From Polaribacter sp. Q13 (GTDB lineage Bacteria; Bacteroidota; Bacteroidia; Flavobacteriales; Flavobacteriaceae), in NCBI RefSeq assembly GCF_016858305.2, contig NZ_CP074436.1, forward strand, positions 20,001 to 84,000: a DNA stretch of 64,000 nt, given 5' to 3'. The number at the start of each line of letters is the position of its first letter. Positions within the stretch are counted from its first letter, which is position 1. This document shows, piece after piece, positions 54,567 through 62,381 of the stretch. A program made the position numbers and the translations under genes. The notes beneath the pieces were generated by a model. That model worked only from the letters and a program-made list of their open reading frames with translations, was not told the origin of the DNA and did no database searches.

Positions 54567-55675
54567 TGAAAAGATTAAAATTATCAAGTGTTTTTTTACT
54601 GTTGATGTTAGCTGCGTGCTCTTCAGAAAAAAAAGAAATCAAAAAAATATTGAAAGACGATTCTAATAAAGTTTTTGTAATTACTTTAGATGGTTTGCGT
54701 TGGCAAGAATTATTCTCTGGAGCCGATTCTTTATTGGTAGAAAATAAAGAATATGTTAGTGATACAAAAGGATTGAAAACACAATTTTGGAGAGATTCTG
54801 CCACAGAAAGAAGAAAAGTGTTATTTCCTTTTATTTGGAATGAAGTTGCTAAAATGGGACAAATTCATGGAAACCGATGGCAAGGAAGTAAAATGAATGT
54901 AACTAACGGAATGCATTTTTCGTACCCTGGTTACAATGAAATTTTAACAGGAAAAGCAGACGATGCAAGAATTGATAGCAATCGTAAAATTCCGAATCCG
55001 AACCTTACTATTTTAGAAATAGCAGAAAATACAGAAGCTTACAAAGGTATGGTAGTAGCTTTTGGTAGTTGGGATGTTTTTCCGTTTATAATCAACGAAG
55101 AAAGAAGTGGTTTGTATGTAAACGCAGGTTTTAGAGAAGCAATAGGAACTGATTTGTCAGATAAAGAAGTTTTCTTAAATGAGTTGCAAGCAGAAACTCC
55201 GAGTCCTTGGGGTGGTGTTCGTTTAGATGTTTTTACACATCATTATGCTTTAGAAACGATTAAAAAGAAGCATCCGAAGTTGGTGTTTATTTCTTACGGA
55301 GAAACCGATGATTTTGCACACGATGGAGAATATGATGCGTATTTAAGATCGGCAAATAGAACCGATGCGTTCATCCAAAAACTTTGGAATTATACTCAAA
55401 AAGATCTTTTCTATAAAGGAAAAACGACTTTTATAATTACGACAGATCATGGAAGAGGTACAGCGCCTTTAGAAACATGGAAGCATCATGGAGACGCTAT
55501 TAAAGATTCAGACCAAGTTTGGGTACTTTCTTTTGGAAATGAAATTGAAGCAAAAGGAGAAATTATAACGGAAGAACAGTTGTATACAAATCAAGTGGCG
55601 GCTTCTGTAGCCAAACTTTTAGATGTAGAGATACCGACAGATTCAATAGGAAAACCATTTTCTTTTATAAAGTAA
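54566..55675 (+). CDS. Alkaline phosphatase-superfamily hydrolase, lipoprotein
   Basis: A 369-aa lipoprotein (MKRLKLSSVFLLLMLAAC, lipid Cys at 18) of the alkaline phosphatase/phosphodiesterase superfamily. Metal-site and fold cues: FVITLDGLRWQELFSG near residue 34 (first Asp), FSYPGYNEILTGKADD near 118 (nucleophile region, Asn-Glu-Ile where many members have Thr or Ser), LVFISYGETDDFAHDGEYDAYL near 240 (Asp and His ligands), TTFIITTDHGRGTAPLETWKHHG near 288 (Asp-His, then His). It probably cleaves a phosphodiester, phosphonate or sulfate ester. It is the last gene of the SusCD locus and starts inside the stop codon of the previous gene. Confidence 0.85.
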   Translation: MKRLKLSSVFLLLMLAACSSEKKEIKKILKDDSNKVFVITLDGLRWQELFSGADSLLVENKEYVSDTKGLKTQFWRDSATERRKVLFPFIWNEVAKMGQIHGNRWQGSKMNVTNGMHFSYPGYNEILTGKADDARIDSNRKIPNPNLTILEIAENTEAYKGMVVAFGSWDVFPFIINEERSGLYVNAGFREAIGTDLSDKEVFLNELQAETPSPWGGVRLDVFTHHYALETIKKKHPKLVFISYGETDDFAHDGEYDAYLRSANRTDAFIQKLWNYTQKDLFYKGKTTFIITTDHGRGTAPLETWKHHGDAIKDSDQVWVLSFGNEIEAKGEIITEEQLYTNQVAASVAKLLDVEIPTDSIGKPFSFIK

Positions 55676-56165
55676 GGAGTTGTTTTATCAACTTAAAAAA
55701 GGCTGTCTTTAAATTTATTTTTTGTCAATCTGAATTTATTTTAGGCTCCTATGAGGTTTGAATTTCAGTACGTTGAGATGCTGAAACAAGTTCAGTATTA
55801 CAAGCTTTAAACTTTTTTAGATAGTCTTTTTTATTTTGAATCTATTTCGAAACGCTCATTTCTAGTGATTTTTATTTTTCCTGAAATTGTATCGGGAATC
55901 ATTTTTTTTAACTTTATCAAAAAGAACACAAAGTATAGCTCACAAATTTGTCATTTCGACGCAAGGAGAAATCTCATAAAGTTGCTCAATTTTGTGTTCG
56001 TTTCTTGTGAGACTTCTACTAAAAGGTGATAGTGACACGATTATGGTTTTTACACAATTTTGTCTTTTTTATGCTGAAATTTCGGCAGAGAAATCCCAGA
56101 AAGTTACTCCGTATTGTAGATTCAAAAGCATGAGTTCCTTCCCTTCGGGAAGGTTAGGATGGGCT
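55676..56165. repeat. Repeat-rich spacer (490 bases)
   Basis: Between the SusCD locus and xerD. It holds dispersed hairpin copy C (55694-55834), a GTCATTTCGACGCAAGGAG-AAATCTC unit (55951-55978) with a second, weaker AGAGAAATCCCAGAAAGTTA unit at about 56088-56107, and CCTTCCCTTCGGGAAGG at about 56138-56154. All are of the dispersed kind often seen between flavobacterial genes. No coding frame is credible here. Confidence 0.6.
55694..55834 (+). repeat. Dispersed hairpin repeat, full copy C
   Basis: AAAAAAGGCTGTCTTTAAA at the left pairs loosely with TTTTTTAGATAGTCTTTTTT at the right. Inside are GTCAATCTGAATTTATTTTA and GATGCTGAAACAAGTTCAG. It aligns with copies A (1730) and B (40621). Confidence 0.7.
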
Positions 56166-57062
56166 TTACTTTCTAGGATGATAGGTTTCAACAACTTCCT
56201 TTAAATAACTTTTATCTAAATGTACATATACTTCTGTGGTAGTAATACTTTCGTGCCCTAACATTTGCTGAATAGCTCTTAAATCTGCGCCGTTTTTTAA
56301 TAAATGAGTAGCGAAAGAATGACGCAAGGTATGCGGACTAATTTTCTTCTTTAAATCAATTTCTAGAGCTAGATTTTTAAGAATAATAAAAATCATTTGT
56401 CTGGTTAGCCCTTTGCCGCGTCGGTTTAAGAAAACAGTATCTTCAAAACCTTTTTGTGGGTTTATATGCGTTCTAATTACTTTTATATATTGCGAAATAT
56501 ACTTTTGTGCATTGTAGTGAATTGGCACAAAACGTTGTTTATTTCCTTTTCCAATAACGCGTACAAAACCTTCTTCAAAAAATAAATCAGAAATTTTTAG
56601 GGTGATTAGTTCACTTACACGCAAGCCACAACTATATAAAGTTTCTAAAATAGTTCTATTTCTTTCGCCTTGCGGATGGCTTAAATCGATAGCAGAAATC
56701 AATTGGTTAATTTCATCTTCAGACAGTGTATCTGGTAATTTTCTACCAATTTTTGGAGCTTCAATTAAATCTGTTGGATTTGTTTTTCTATAATCTTCAA
56801 AAATTAGATAATCAAAGAAACTTCGTAAACCAGATATAATTCTAGCCTGACTTCTAGGATTTACTTTTTTAGCAACATCATAAATAAATTGTTGAATAGT
56901 TATTTCATCAATTGAAATAGGAGAGGAGTCAATTTCGTTTTTATCAAGAAAAAGTAGTAGTTTTTCTAAATCTCTAGAATAACTATCAATTGTATTTTGA
57001 GATAACCCTCTTTCTATTTTTAAAAATAATTGAAAATCTCTAATTGCATTTTGCCATTTCAT
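56166..57062 (-). CDS. xerD: Site-specific tyrosine recombinase XerD-like
   Basis: A 298-aa recombinase that resolves chromosome dimers at dif. N-terminal SAM-like domain (about 1-90: FQLFLKIERGLSQNTIDSYSRDLEKLL) and catalytic domain with the Arg in LYSCGLRVSELITLKISD near residue 145, the Lys in GKGNKQRFVPI near 172, the HxxR in PHTLRHSFATHLLKNGADLRAIQQMLGHES near 245 and the nucleophile Tyr in TTEVYVHLDKSYLKEV near 278. Single gene next to aroQ, a common flavobacterial arrangement. Whether XerC or XerD cannot be settled here. Confidence 0.93.
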   Translation of the reverse strand: MKWQNAIRDFQLFLKIERGLSQNTIDSYSRDLEKLLLFLDKNEIDSSPISIDEITIQQFIYDVAKKVNPRSQARIISGLRSFFDYLIFEDYRKTNPTDLIEAPKIGRKLPDTLSEDEINQLISAIDLSHPQGERNRTILETLYSCGLRVSELITLKISDLFFEEGFVRVIGKGNKQRFVPIHYNAQKYISQYIKVIRTHINPQKGFEDTVFLNRRGKGLTRQMIFIILKNLALEIDLKKKISPHTLRHSFATHLLKNGADLRAIQQMLGHESITTTEVYVHLDKSYLKEVVETYHPRK

Positions 57063-57126
57063 GGGATAAAGATATAAAAACTTAGTTATGATTTTTATGA
57101 TATTTAATAATTACTAAGCCTTTTTT

Positions 57127-57160
57127 TTTGCCTTAAAATGATTCTTTTTACTTATTTTTG
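57127..57160 (+). promoter_or_regulatory. Promoter of the outer-membrane barrel gene
   Basis: TTTG at 57127-57130, 22-base spacer, TATTTTTG at 57153-57160, 28 bases before the start codon. Confidence 0.45.
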
Positions 57161-57188
57161 AATTATATAAATTATTTAAAAAAAAGTT

Positions 57189-57713
57189 ATGAAAAAAGTA
57201 TTATTTATTGCAGTAGTGGCATTATTAGGATTAGGAAATGTAAATGCACAGGATGCTAAATTTGGAGCTGTTGCAGGTTTTCATAATTTAAGTATTAAAG
57301 CTAGTGGAGGTGGAGGTTCCATTTCTGTTGATGGTCAAGGTTTTTATGTTGGTTTTTCGGGAGAATTTGTACTTTCTGAAGATTTAAACTTACAAACTGA
57401 ATTACAATATGCTAGTGCTAGTAAAGATGGAGAGTCTACTGATTTAATAGTTTTACCAATACTGGCAAAGTACTATGTTTCAGAAGAATTTAGTTTACAA
57501 GCAGGACCACAATTAGATTTTTTAGTGTCAGAATCAGACGGAGTAAATGTTTTTGGTTTAGGTTTAGCAATTGGAGCAGGATATGATATTAGTGAAAAGC
57601 TTTATATTTCTACAAGGTATGCATTTGGCTTAACAAACAGATTAGAAGATGCGCCTTCTGGTGTTTCAATAAAATTTAACACTTTTCAAGCAGGATTAGG
57701 GTATAGATTCTAA
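57189..57713 (+). CDS. Outer-membrane beta-barrel protein
   Basis: A 174-aa small barrel. Signal peptide MKKVLFIAVVALLGLGNVNAQ, then eight short alternating strands: KFGAVAGFHNLSIKASGGG, GQGFYVGFSGEFVLSEDLNL, LNLQTELQYASASKD, VLPILAKYYVSEEFSLQAGPQLDFLV, VFGLGLAIGAGYDISEKLYISTRYAFGL, and the last strand NTFQAGLGYRF ending in Phe, the usual sorting signal. It is of the OprF-N/porin-like family with no known substrate. Followed by a terminator. Confidence 0.9.
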   Translation: MKKVLFIAVVALLGLGNVNAQDAKFGAVAGFHNLSIKASGGGGSISVDGQGFYVGFSGEFVLSEDLNLQTELQYASASKDGESTDLIVLPILAKYYVSEEFSLQAGPQLDFLVSESDGVNVFGLGLAIGAGYDISEKLYISTRYAFGLTNRLEDAPSGVSIKFNTFQAGLGYRF

Positions 57714-57734
57714 TTTAGAAGATTTAAAGAGTTT

Positions 57735-57767
57735 AAAAACGGAAGCATTTTTGCTTCCGTTTTTTAT
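57735..57767 (+). terminator. Terminator after the barrel gene
   Basis: AAAAACGGAAGCA-TTTT-TGCTTCCGTTTTTT hairpin with T-run, 22 bases after the stop. Confidence 0.8.
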
Positions 57768-57785
57768 TTGTTATATTTTAGCAGT

Positions 57786-58202
57786 ATGAAACTAATTATA
57801 ATTAACGGACCCAATTTAAACTTACTAGGAAAAAGAGAACCAGAAATTTACGGTTCAGAAACTTTTGAAGATTTCTTTAGAACACTTCAATTAAAATTTA
57901 ACGAGATAGAATTGTCTTATTTTCAGTCGAATAGTGAGGGAGCCATTATAGATAAATTGCACGAAGTTGGTTTTAGTTTCGATGGTGTTGTTATCAACGC
58001 AGGTGCTTACACGCACACTTCTGTTGCTATTGCAGATGCTATTAGTGGTATTACAACTCCGGTTGTTGAGGTACATATTTCTAACGTGCATAAACGAGAA
58101 ACTTTTAGACATCATTCTTTTTTATCTCCGGTTTGTAAAGGTGTTATTTTAGGTTTTGGGTTAAAAAGCTATGAGTTGGGGATTGAGAGTTTTATAAATT
58201 AG
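57786..58202 (+). CDS. aroQ: 3-dehydroquinate dehydratase, type II
   Basis: Third step of the shikimate pathway, 138 aa. The ATG at 57786 gives the standard N terminus MKLIIINGPNLNLLGKREPE; an upstream TTG frame would add six residues of spacer. Active-site Tyr in KREPEIYGSETFEDF near residue 25, the Asn/Ala-Gly loop VVINAGAYTHTSVAIADAI near 75, VVEVHISNVHKRETFRHHSF near 100 and the end VCKGVILGFGLKSYELGI. It heads the run of surface-glycan genes; the next gene starts four bases after its stop. Confidence 0.95.
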   Translation: MKLIIINGPNLNLLGKREPEIYGSETFEDFFRTLQLKFNEIELSYFQSNSEGAIIDKLHEVGFSFDGVVINAGAYTHTSVAIADAISGITTPVVEVHISNVHKRETFRHHSFLSPVCKGVILGFGLKSYELGIESFIN

Positions 58203-58206
58203 AAAA

Positions 58207-59133
58207 ATGATTGAGTTTTCAGTAGTTGTTCCTCTATATAAATGTTCCGAAACTTTAAAAGAACTTTGTTCTAGATTACAAGGTGTTTTTAATAAGTTAG
58301 AGAAAAACTATGAAATTATTTTAGTAAATGACGGCAGTCCTGGTAATGACTGGGAAGTAGCAAGTAGTTTGTCTAAAGAAAATAAAAATATAAAATCGAT
58401 TAACTTAAGTCGTAATTTTGGGCAACATCCAGCTATTTTTTGTGGTTTAGAAAATGCAAAAGGACAATGGGTAATTGTAATGGATGGTGATTTACAAGAT
58501 GTTCCAGAAGAAATAGAAAAATTATATACTAAAGCTTTAGAAGGCTTTGATATTATTTTGGCGGCAAGAACAGAAAGGGAAGATAAGTTTACTAAAAAAT
58601 TAAGTTCTTTTCTTTTCTACAAAACACTAAATTATTTCACCGGATCTCAATTATCTCATTCAGTAGGCAATTTCGGACTCTATAAAAAGAATGTAATTCA
58701 TTCGGTTCTTGGTTTAGGTGATTATATTAAGTTTTTACCAGCGGCTATAAATTGGGTTGGTTATAAATCTGAAGTAGTTGAGGTTAGGCATAGTAAAAGA
58801 AAAGAAGGCGTTTCTAGTTATAATTTATACAGCTTGTTAAGTTTAGCCTTTAATAATATTGTTTCTTTTTCTAATAAACCATTAAAAATAGTTATAAAAT
58901 TTGGGTTTGTTTTAGTCGGTATTTCTTTATTGATGATTTTTTATAATCTTTATTTAAAAATTAGTGGTAAAATAACTGTTGATGGATATTCTTCGATTGT
59001 TGTTTCTATGTGGTTTTTATTTGGTTGTATGATATCTATAATTGGTGTTGTTGGGGTTTATTTAGGAAAGGTATTTGATCAAGTAAAAAATAGACCAATC
59101 TATATTGTTCAAGAAAAAATAAATATGGAATGA
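58207..59133 (+). CDS. Polyprenyl-phosphate glycosyltransferase (GT2, GtrB/ArnC-like)
   Basis: 308 aa. The GT2 domain (about 1-230) has FSVVVPLYKCSETLKELCSRL, ILVNDGSPGNDWEVASSL, LSRNFGQHPAIFCGLENAKGQWVIVMDGDLQDVPEE (the DGDLQD metal site) and the acceptor region SVGNFGLYKKNVI. Two C-terminal membrane helices follow (FGFVLVGISLLMIFYNLYLKI and SMWFLFGCMISIIGVVGVYLG). Such enzymes load a sugar onto undecaprenyl phosphate in the inner membrane for later GT-C transferases; one of that type is encoded three genes downstream. It overlaps the WecD-like gene by four bases. Confidence 0.9.
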   Translation: MIEFSVVVPLYKCSETLKELCSRLQGVFNKLEKNYEIILVNDGSPGNDWEVASSLSKENKNIKSINLSRNFGQHPAIFCGLENAKGQWVIVMDGDLQDVPEEIEKLYTKALEGFDIILAARTEREDKFTKKLSSFLFYKTLNYFTGSQLSHSVGNFGLYKKNVIHSVLGLGDYIKFLPAAINWVGYKSEVVEVRHSKRKEGVSSYNLYSLLSLAFNNIVSFSNKPLKIVIKFGFVLVGISLLMIFYNLYLKISGKITVDGYSSIVVSMWFLFGCMISIIGVVGVYLGKVFDQVKNRPIYIVQEKINME

Positions 59134-59792
59134 TCAAGTTAAATTGGGATTCAGACTTTTTTAAACATGAGGTTTTTAGAATTGATTTTAAAGAAAATAG
59201 TGATTTTCAACTTTTAAAAGGGTTGACTTATGTGTTTTCTGAAAATCCGGTAATGGGTTTTTCTGATTCCTTGCAGGATATAAAAATAACTTTTACAAAA
59301 GATTTATCTAGTGATGAGTTTATTGATAAAGAAACTTTAAAGGATATTGTAAAATATGATTTTGACTATGTAGATGAAAATTTACTAGATTTAGCACTGC
59401 AAAGCGGATCTTATTCTAGGTTTAAGAAAGATGCTAATATTCCTAATTCTAAATTTGAAAAGTTATATGATTTATGGGTGCGAAATTCTGTAAATAAAAA
59501 AATAGCAGATGAAATTTTTGTTGTTTTTATTGATGAGACTATTTCAGGTTTTGTAACAGTTAAAAAGAATAAACATATCTGTAAAATAGGGTTAATTGCA
59601 GTAAGCCAAAATTTTAGAGGTTTAGGATTAGGAAAAAAATTAATGCAAAGAGTTGATCATTGGGCTTTGGAGAATAAATGTAATTTAGTTGAGGTTGAAA
59701 CTCAACTAGATAATGAGATTGCAAATAAATTTTATAAATCTTTGGGCTTTTTAGAAAATAAAAGAGAATACATATATCATATATGGAAGTAA
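59130..59792 (+). CDS. GNAT N-acetyltransferase, WecD-like
   Basis: A 220-aa GNAT enzyme. The C-terminal acetyl-CoA site reads IGLIAVSQNFRGLGLGKKLMQRVDHWAL near residue 148, then NLVEVETQLDNEIANKFYKSLGFLENKREYIYHIWK at the end, which matches the WecD pattern (VETQ, YKSLGF). WecD acetylates dTDP-4-amino-4,6-dideoxy-D-galactose to dTDP-Fuc4NAc. The next gene encodes the matching aminotransferase, and the two overlap by ten bases. The N-terminal half is divergent, so the exact sugar is inferred from context. Confidence 0.8.
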   Translation: MIKLNWDSDFFKHEVFRIDFKENSDFQLLKGLTYVFSENPVMGFSDSLQDIKITFTKDLSSDEFIDKETLKDIVKYDFDYVDENLLDLALQSGSYSRFKKDANIPNSKFEKLYDLWVRNSVNKKIADEIFVVFIDETISGFVTVKKNKHICKIGLIAVSQNFRGLGLGKKLMQRVDHWALENKCNLVEVETQLDNEIANKFYKSLGFLENKREYIYHIWK

Positions 59793-60886
59793 AGAAAAAC
59801 ATCCCTTTCAACAAACCTTACCTAACGGGTAATGAAACAAAATATATAGAACAAGCAGTTGCTTCTGGTAAAATTTCAGGAAATGGAATTTTTACACAAA
59901 AATGCCAACAATTTTTTGAAGAACGCTATGGTATCAAAAAAACGTTATTGACCACTTCTTGTACAGATGCTTTAGAAATGTGTGCTATTTTGTTGAATAT
60001 AAAAGAAGGAGATGAGGTTATTATGCCTTCCTATACATTTGTGTCTACAGCCAATGCTTTTGTATTAAGAGGTGCAAAAATTGTGTTCGCAGATTCTAGG
60101 TCAGATCAACCAAATATAAATGAAAATAGTTTAGAAGCTTTAATTACACCAAAAACCAAAGCAATTGTAGTGGTGCATTATGCAGGCGTTGCTTGTGATA
60201 TGGATACCATTATGGCATTAGCTAAAAAATATGGTATTTATGTTGTTGAAGATGCTGCTCAAGCAATTGAATCTTATTATAAAGGAAAAGCATTAGGAAG
60301 TATTGGTCATTTGTCGGCATTTTCTTTTCACGAAACAAAAAATGTAATCAGTGGAGAGGGAGGTTTGTTAGGTATTAATGATATACAATTTATAGAAAGA
60401 GCAGAAATTATATGGGAAAAAGGAACTAATCGTTCTGCTTTTTTTAGAGGAGAAATAGATAAGTATGGTTGGGTAGATGTAGGGTCTTCTTTTTTACCTT
60501 CAGAAATTATAGCTGCATTTTTATGGGCACAATTAGAAAACTTAGAAGACATTCAGAAAAGAAGAAAAGAAATTTGGAATAAATATTTTGAGTTTTTTAA
60601 TGAGAATGTTAAAGTTTCGTTGCCTTTAGTTCCTGAATATGCAACCAATAATGCACACATGTTTTATGTGCTTTTAGAATCTTTAAAGAAAAGGAACGAA
60701 TTTATAACCAGTTATAAAAAAAGAGGAATTAATCCTGTTTTTCATTATGTTAGTTTGCATTCTAGCCCTTATTTTAAAGATAAGCACGATGGTAGAAAGC
60801 TAGTTAACTGCGATAGATATGCAGATACGTTGGTTAGAATGCCTTTGTTTTATGAATTAGATCAATCTGAAGTTTTTTATGAATAA
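59783..60886 (+). CDS. wecE: dTDP-4-amino-4,6-dideoxygalactose transaminase (WecE-like)
   Basis: A 367-aa PLP sugar aminotransferase of the DegT/DnrJ/WecE family, cytosolic. Seen: IPFNKPYLTGNETKYIEQAV at the N terminus, TTSCTDALEMCAILLNIKEGDEVIMPSYTFVSTANAFVLRGA near residue 54, VVEDAAQAIESYYKGKALGSIGHLSAFSFHETKNVISGEGG near 154 with the PLP Lys in HETKN, and SSFLPSEIIAAFLWAQLENLE near 235. It ends abruptly at MPLFYELDQSEVFYE. E. coli WecE continues with a further helix of roughly ten or more residues, so the tail is clipped where the next gene begins (eight-base overlap). Function should remain, but this is unusual. Confidence 0.88.
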   Translation: MEVKKNIPFNKPYLTGNETKYIEQAVASGKISGNGIFTQKCQQFFEERYGIKKTLLTTSCTDALEMCAILLNIKEGDEVIMPSYTFVSTANAFVLRGAKIVFADSRSDQPNINENSLEALITPKTKAIVVVHYAGVACDMDTIMALAKKYGIYVVEDAAQAIESYYKGKALGSIGHLSAFSFHETKNVISGEGGLLGINDIQFIERAEIIWEKGTNRSAFFRGEIDKYGWVDVGSSFLPSEIIAAFLWAQLENLEDIQKRRKEIWNKYFEFFNENVKVSLPLVPEYATNNAHMFYVLLESLKKRNEFITSYKKRGINPVFHYVSLHSSPYFKDKHDGRKLVNCDRYADTLVRMPLFYELDQSEVFYE

Positions 60887-62171
60887 GAAAAATATTTTAT
60901 ATTTATTTACAAGTTTTAGTATTTTAACTACAGGAGCTTATGCAATCCTAAGGTTGTTTTCAGTTTTTATTTATCCAGGACCTAGAAGGGATGAAGTTTT
61001 TTTTATTAAAGCGTTTAATGTTTTTATAGACTCCGGCTTTTCTGAAGCTAATATTTTAGGGAATTCTACTTTCTTTAATTGTATTTCTTTTTTGTTTTAT
61101 AAACTAGGGCTAGAAAGAATAATGGCAATGAGAATGACTAGTTTGTTCTTTGGTGTATTAAGTGTTTTTTTGCTCTGGTGGTTTGTTAAACAAAATTATA
61201 ATTATTTGCCTAAATTATATAGAAATGCAATTATAATTACTTCAGTTAATGCAATGGTGTTATTGTCGTTTATTTTTAAAGGTATTAATGATAGTATGCT
61301 AACCTTTTTTACATTGTTATTTTTTATATTTTTTTTTAAAATTAAAAAAGATAATAAAAGTATAATTTTATATGCCTCTTTAGGAGGTGTTTTTGCGTTA
61401 ATGCTATCAACAAGATTGGTAAGTATTTTAATTTTTCCAACATTCATTCTTGTTTTGGCTATTTATTTTTATAAACTGAAGTTGAATTTTAAAAGTTTAA
61501 TTTTTAAAACCGGATTAATTTTGATCAGTTTTACAGCTGTGTTAATGCTTTTTAATTTTCCATCTATAAAAGAAAAAGGAAAACTTTCATTTATGGAAAA
61601 AAAGATAGAACATAAAAACGTATCATGGCCTCAGGTGCAATATTTAACGGCAATTTGGTTAGAACAAGGAAAACTAACGTATGGAAACCATTGTAGTCCA
61701 GAAGACGTTATAGATTATGTCTCCAAAAATGGAAGTAACTCATTACCTAACTCAGTGTCTGAAACGATAATGTTTAATATACCAAGAAGTATTAAAACTT
61801 CAACTAGAGAAGCTATTTATTTGATAAAACCTTATACAAGAATACTTGGGCTTGTTTTTGTTTTTGGAATGTTATTATTTATCAGAGGTGTTTTTAAGAA
61901 AGAAATTACTTTAAGGAAAATTATTAATAATGAAATTGCAATTTTTTTTATTAATTATAATTTAATTATTGTTTTAATTATTTGTTCTTATGTAGAACCT
62001 AGGTGGTTTATGCCTGTAATTGTATTAATGCCAGTTTTGTTTTTTTCTTATTTTTATAAGTATGTTAAAAGTAATAGTAAGCTTGAATTTTTGTTTTTTG
62101 GAGCACATTTTTTATTCTTAGCTTTAATGAATATGAAGTTTATCGTTAATAATTATAGTTTTATGTTTTAA
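60879..62171 (+). CDS. GT-C membrane glycosyltransferase (GT39/ArnT-like)
   Basis: 430 aa with about ten membrane helices. The first outer loop carries PGPRRDEVFFIKAFNVF near residue 34; an acidic pair (Asp-Glu) at this place is the usual GT-C active-site cue. Further helices include IMAMRMTSLFFGVLSVFLLWWFV, ALMLSTRLVSILIFPTFILV, ILGLVFVFGMLLFIRGVF and FFGAHFLFLALMNMKFI. GT-C enzymes take sugars from polyprenyl-phosphate carriers, such as the product of the GT2 protein above. The acceptor is not known. It overlaps the WecE-like gene by eight bases. Confidence 0.78.
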   Translation: MNKKNILYLFTSFSILTTGAYAILRLFSVFIYPGPRRDEVFFIKAFNVFIDSGFSEANILGNSTFFNCISFLFYKLGLERIMAMRMTSLFFGVLSVFLLWWFVKQNYNYLPKLYRNAIIITSVNAMVLLSFIFKGINDSMLTFFTLLFFIFFFKIKKDNKSIILYASLGGVFALMLSTRLVSILIFPTFILVLAIYFYKLKLNFKSLIFKTGLILISFTAVLMLFNFPSIKEKGKLSFMEKKIEHKNVSWPQVQYLTAIWLEQGKLTYGNHCSPEDVIDYVSKNGSNSLPNSVSETIMFNIPRSIKTSTREAIYLIKPYTRILGLVFVFGMLLFIRGVFKKEITLRKIINNEIAIFFINYNLIIVLIICSYVEPRWFMPVIVLMPVLFFSYFYKYVKSNSKLEFLFFGAHFLFLALMNMKFIVNNYSFMF

Positions 62172-62352
62172 AATTGATGAATAAATCTGTGCTTTTTTTT
62201 ATACCAAGGTTTGTTGTAAGAAATAGATAGTAATAATAATAGAATTATTGTTTATAAAAAAAAAGATAGAACATAAGTAGTTGTATAATTTCTTTTTTTA
62301 ATGAAAAGGAAGAATATTAATAGATATTAAATGTTAAAATCATAAATTAAAT

Positions 62353-62360
62353 TATATTTG
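62353..62360 (+). promoter_or_regulatory. -7 element of the Wzm/Wzt genes
   Basis: TATATTTG matches TAnnTTTG, 21 bases before the permease start. The -33 site is weak. The 210-base spacer before it is AT-rich and contains a 19-base repeat of a segment in the GT-C gene. Confidence 0.4.
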
Positions 62361-62381
62361 TTTATTAAGAAAATTTAATAA

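Noticed and set aside
55992..56204. 70-aa plus-strand frame
   Set aside because: It lies in the repeat-rich spacer and runs into the 3' end of xerD on the other strand; the residues come from dispersed repeats.
57967..58152. 61-aa Leu/Val-rich frame within aroQ
   Set aside because: Out-of-frame shadow of aroQ with repetitive composition.
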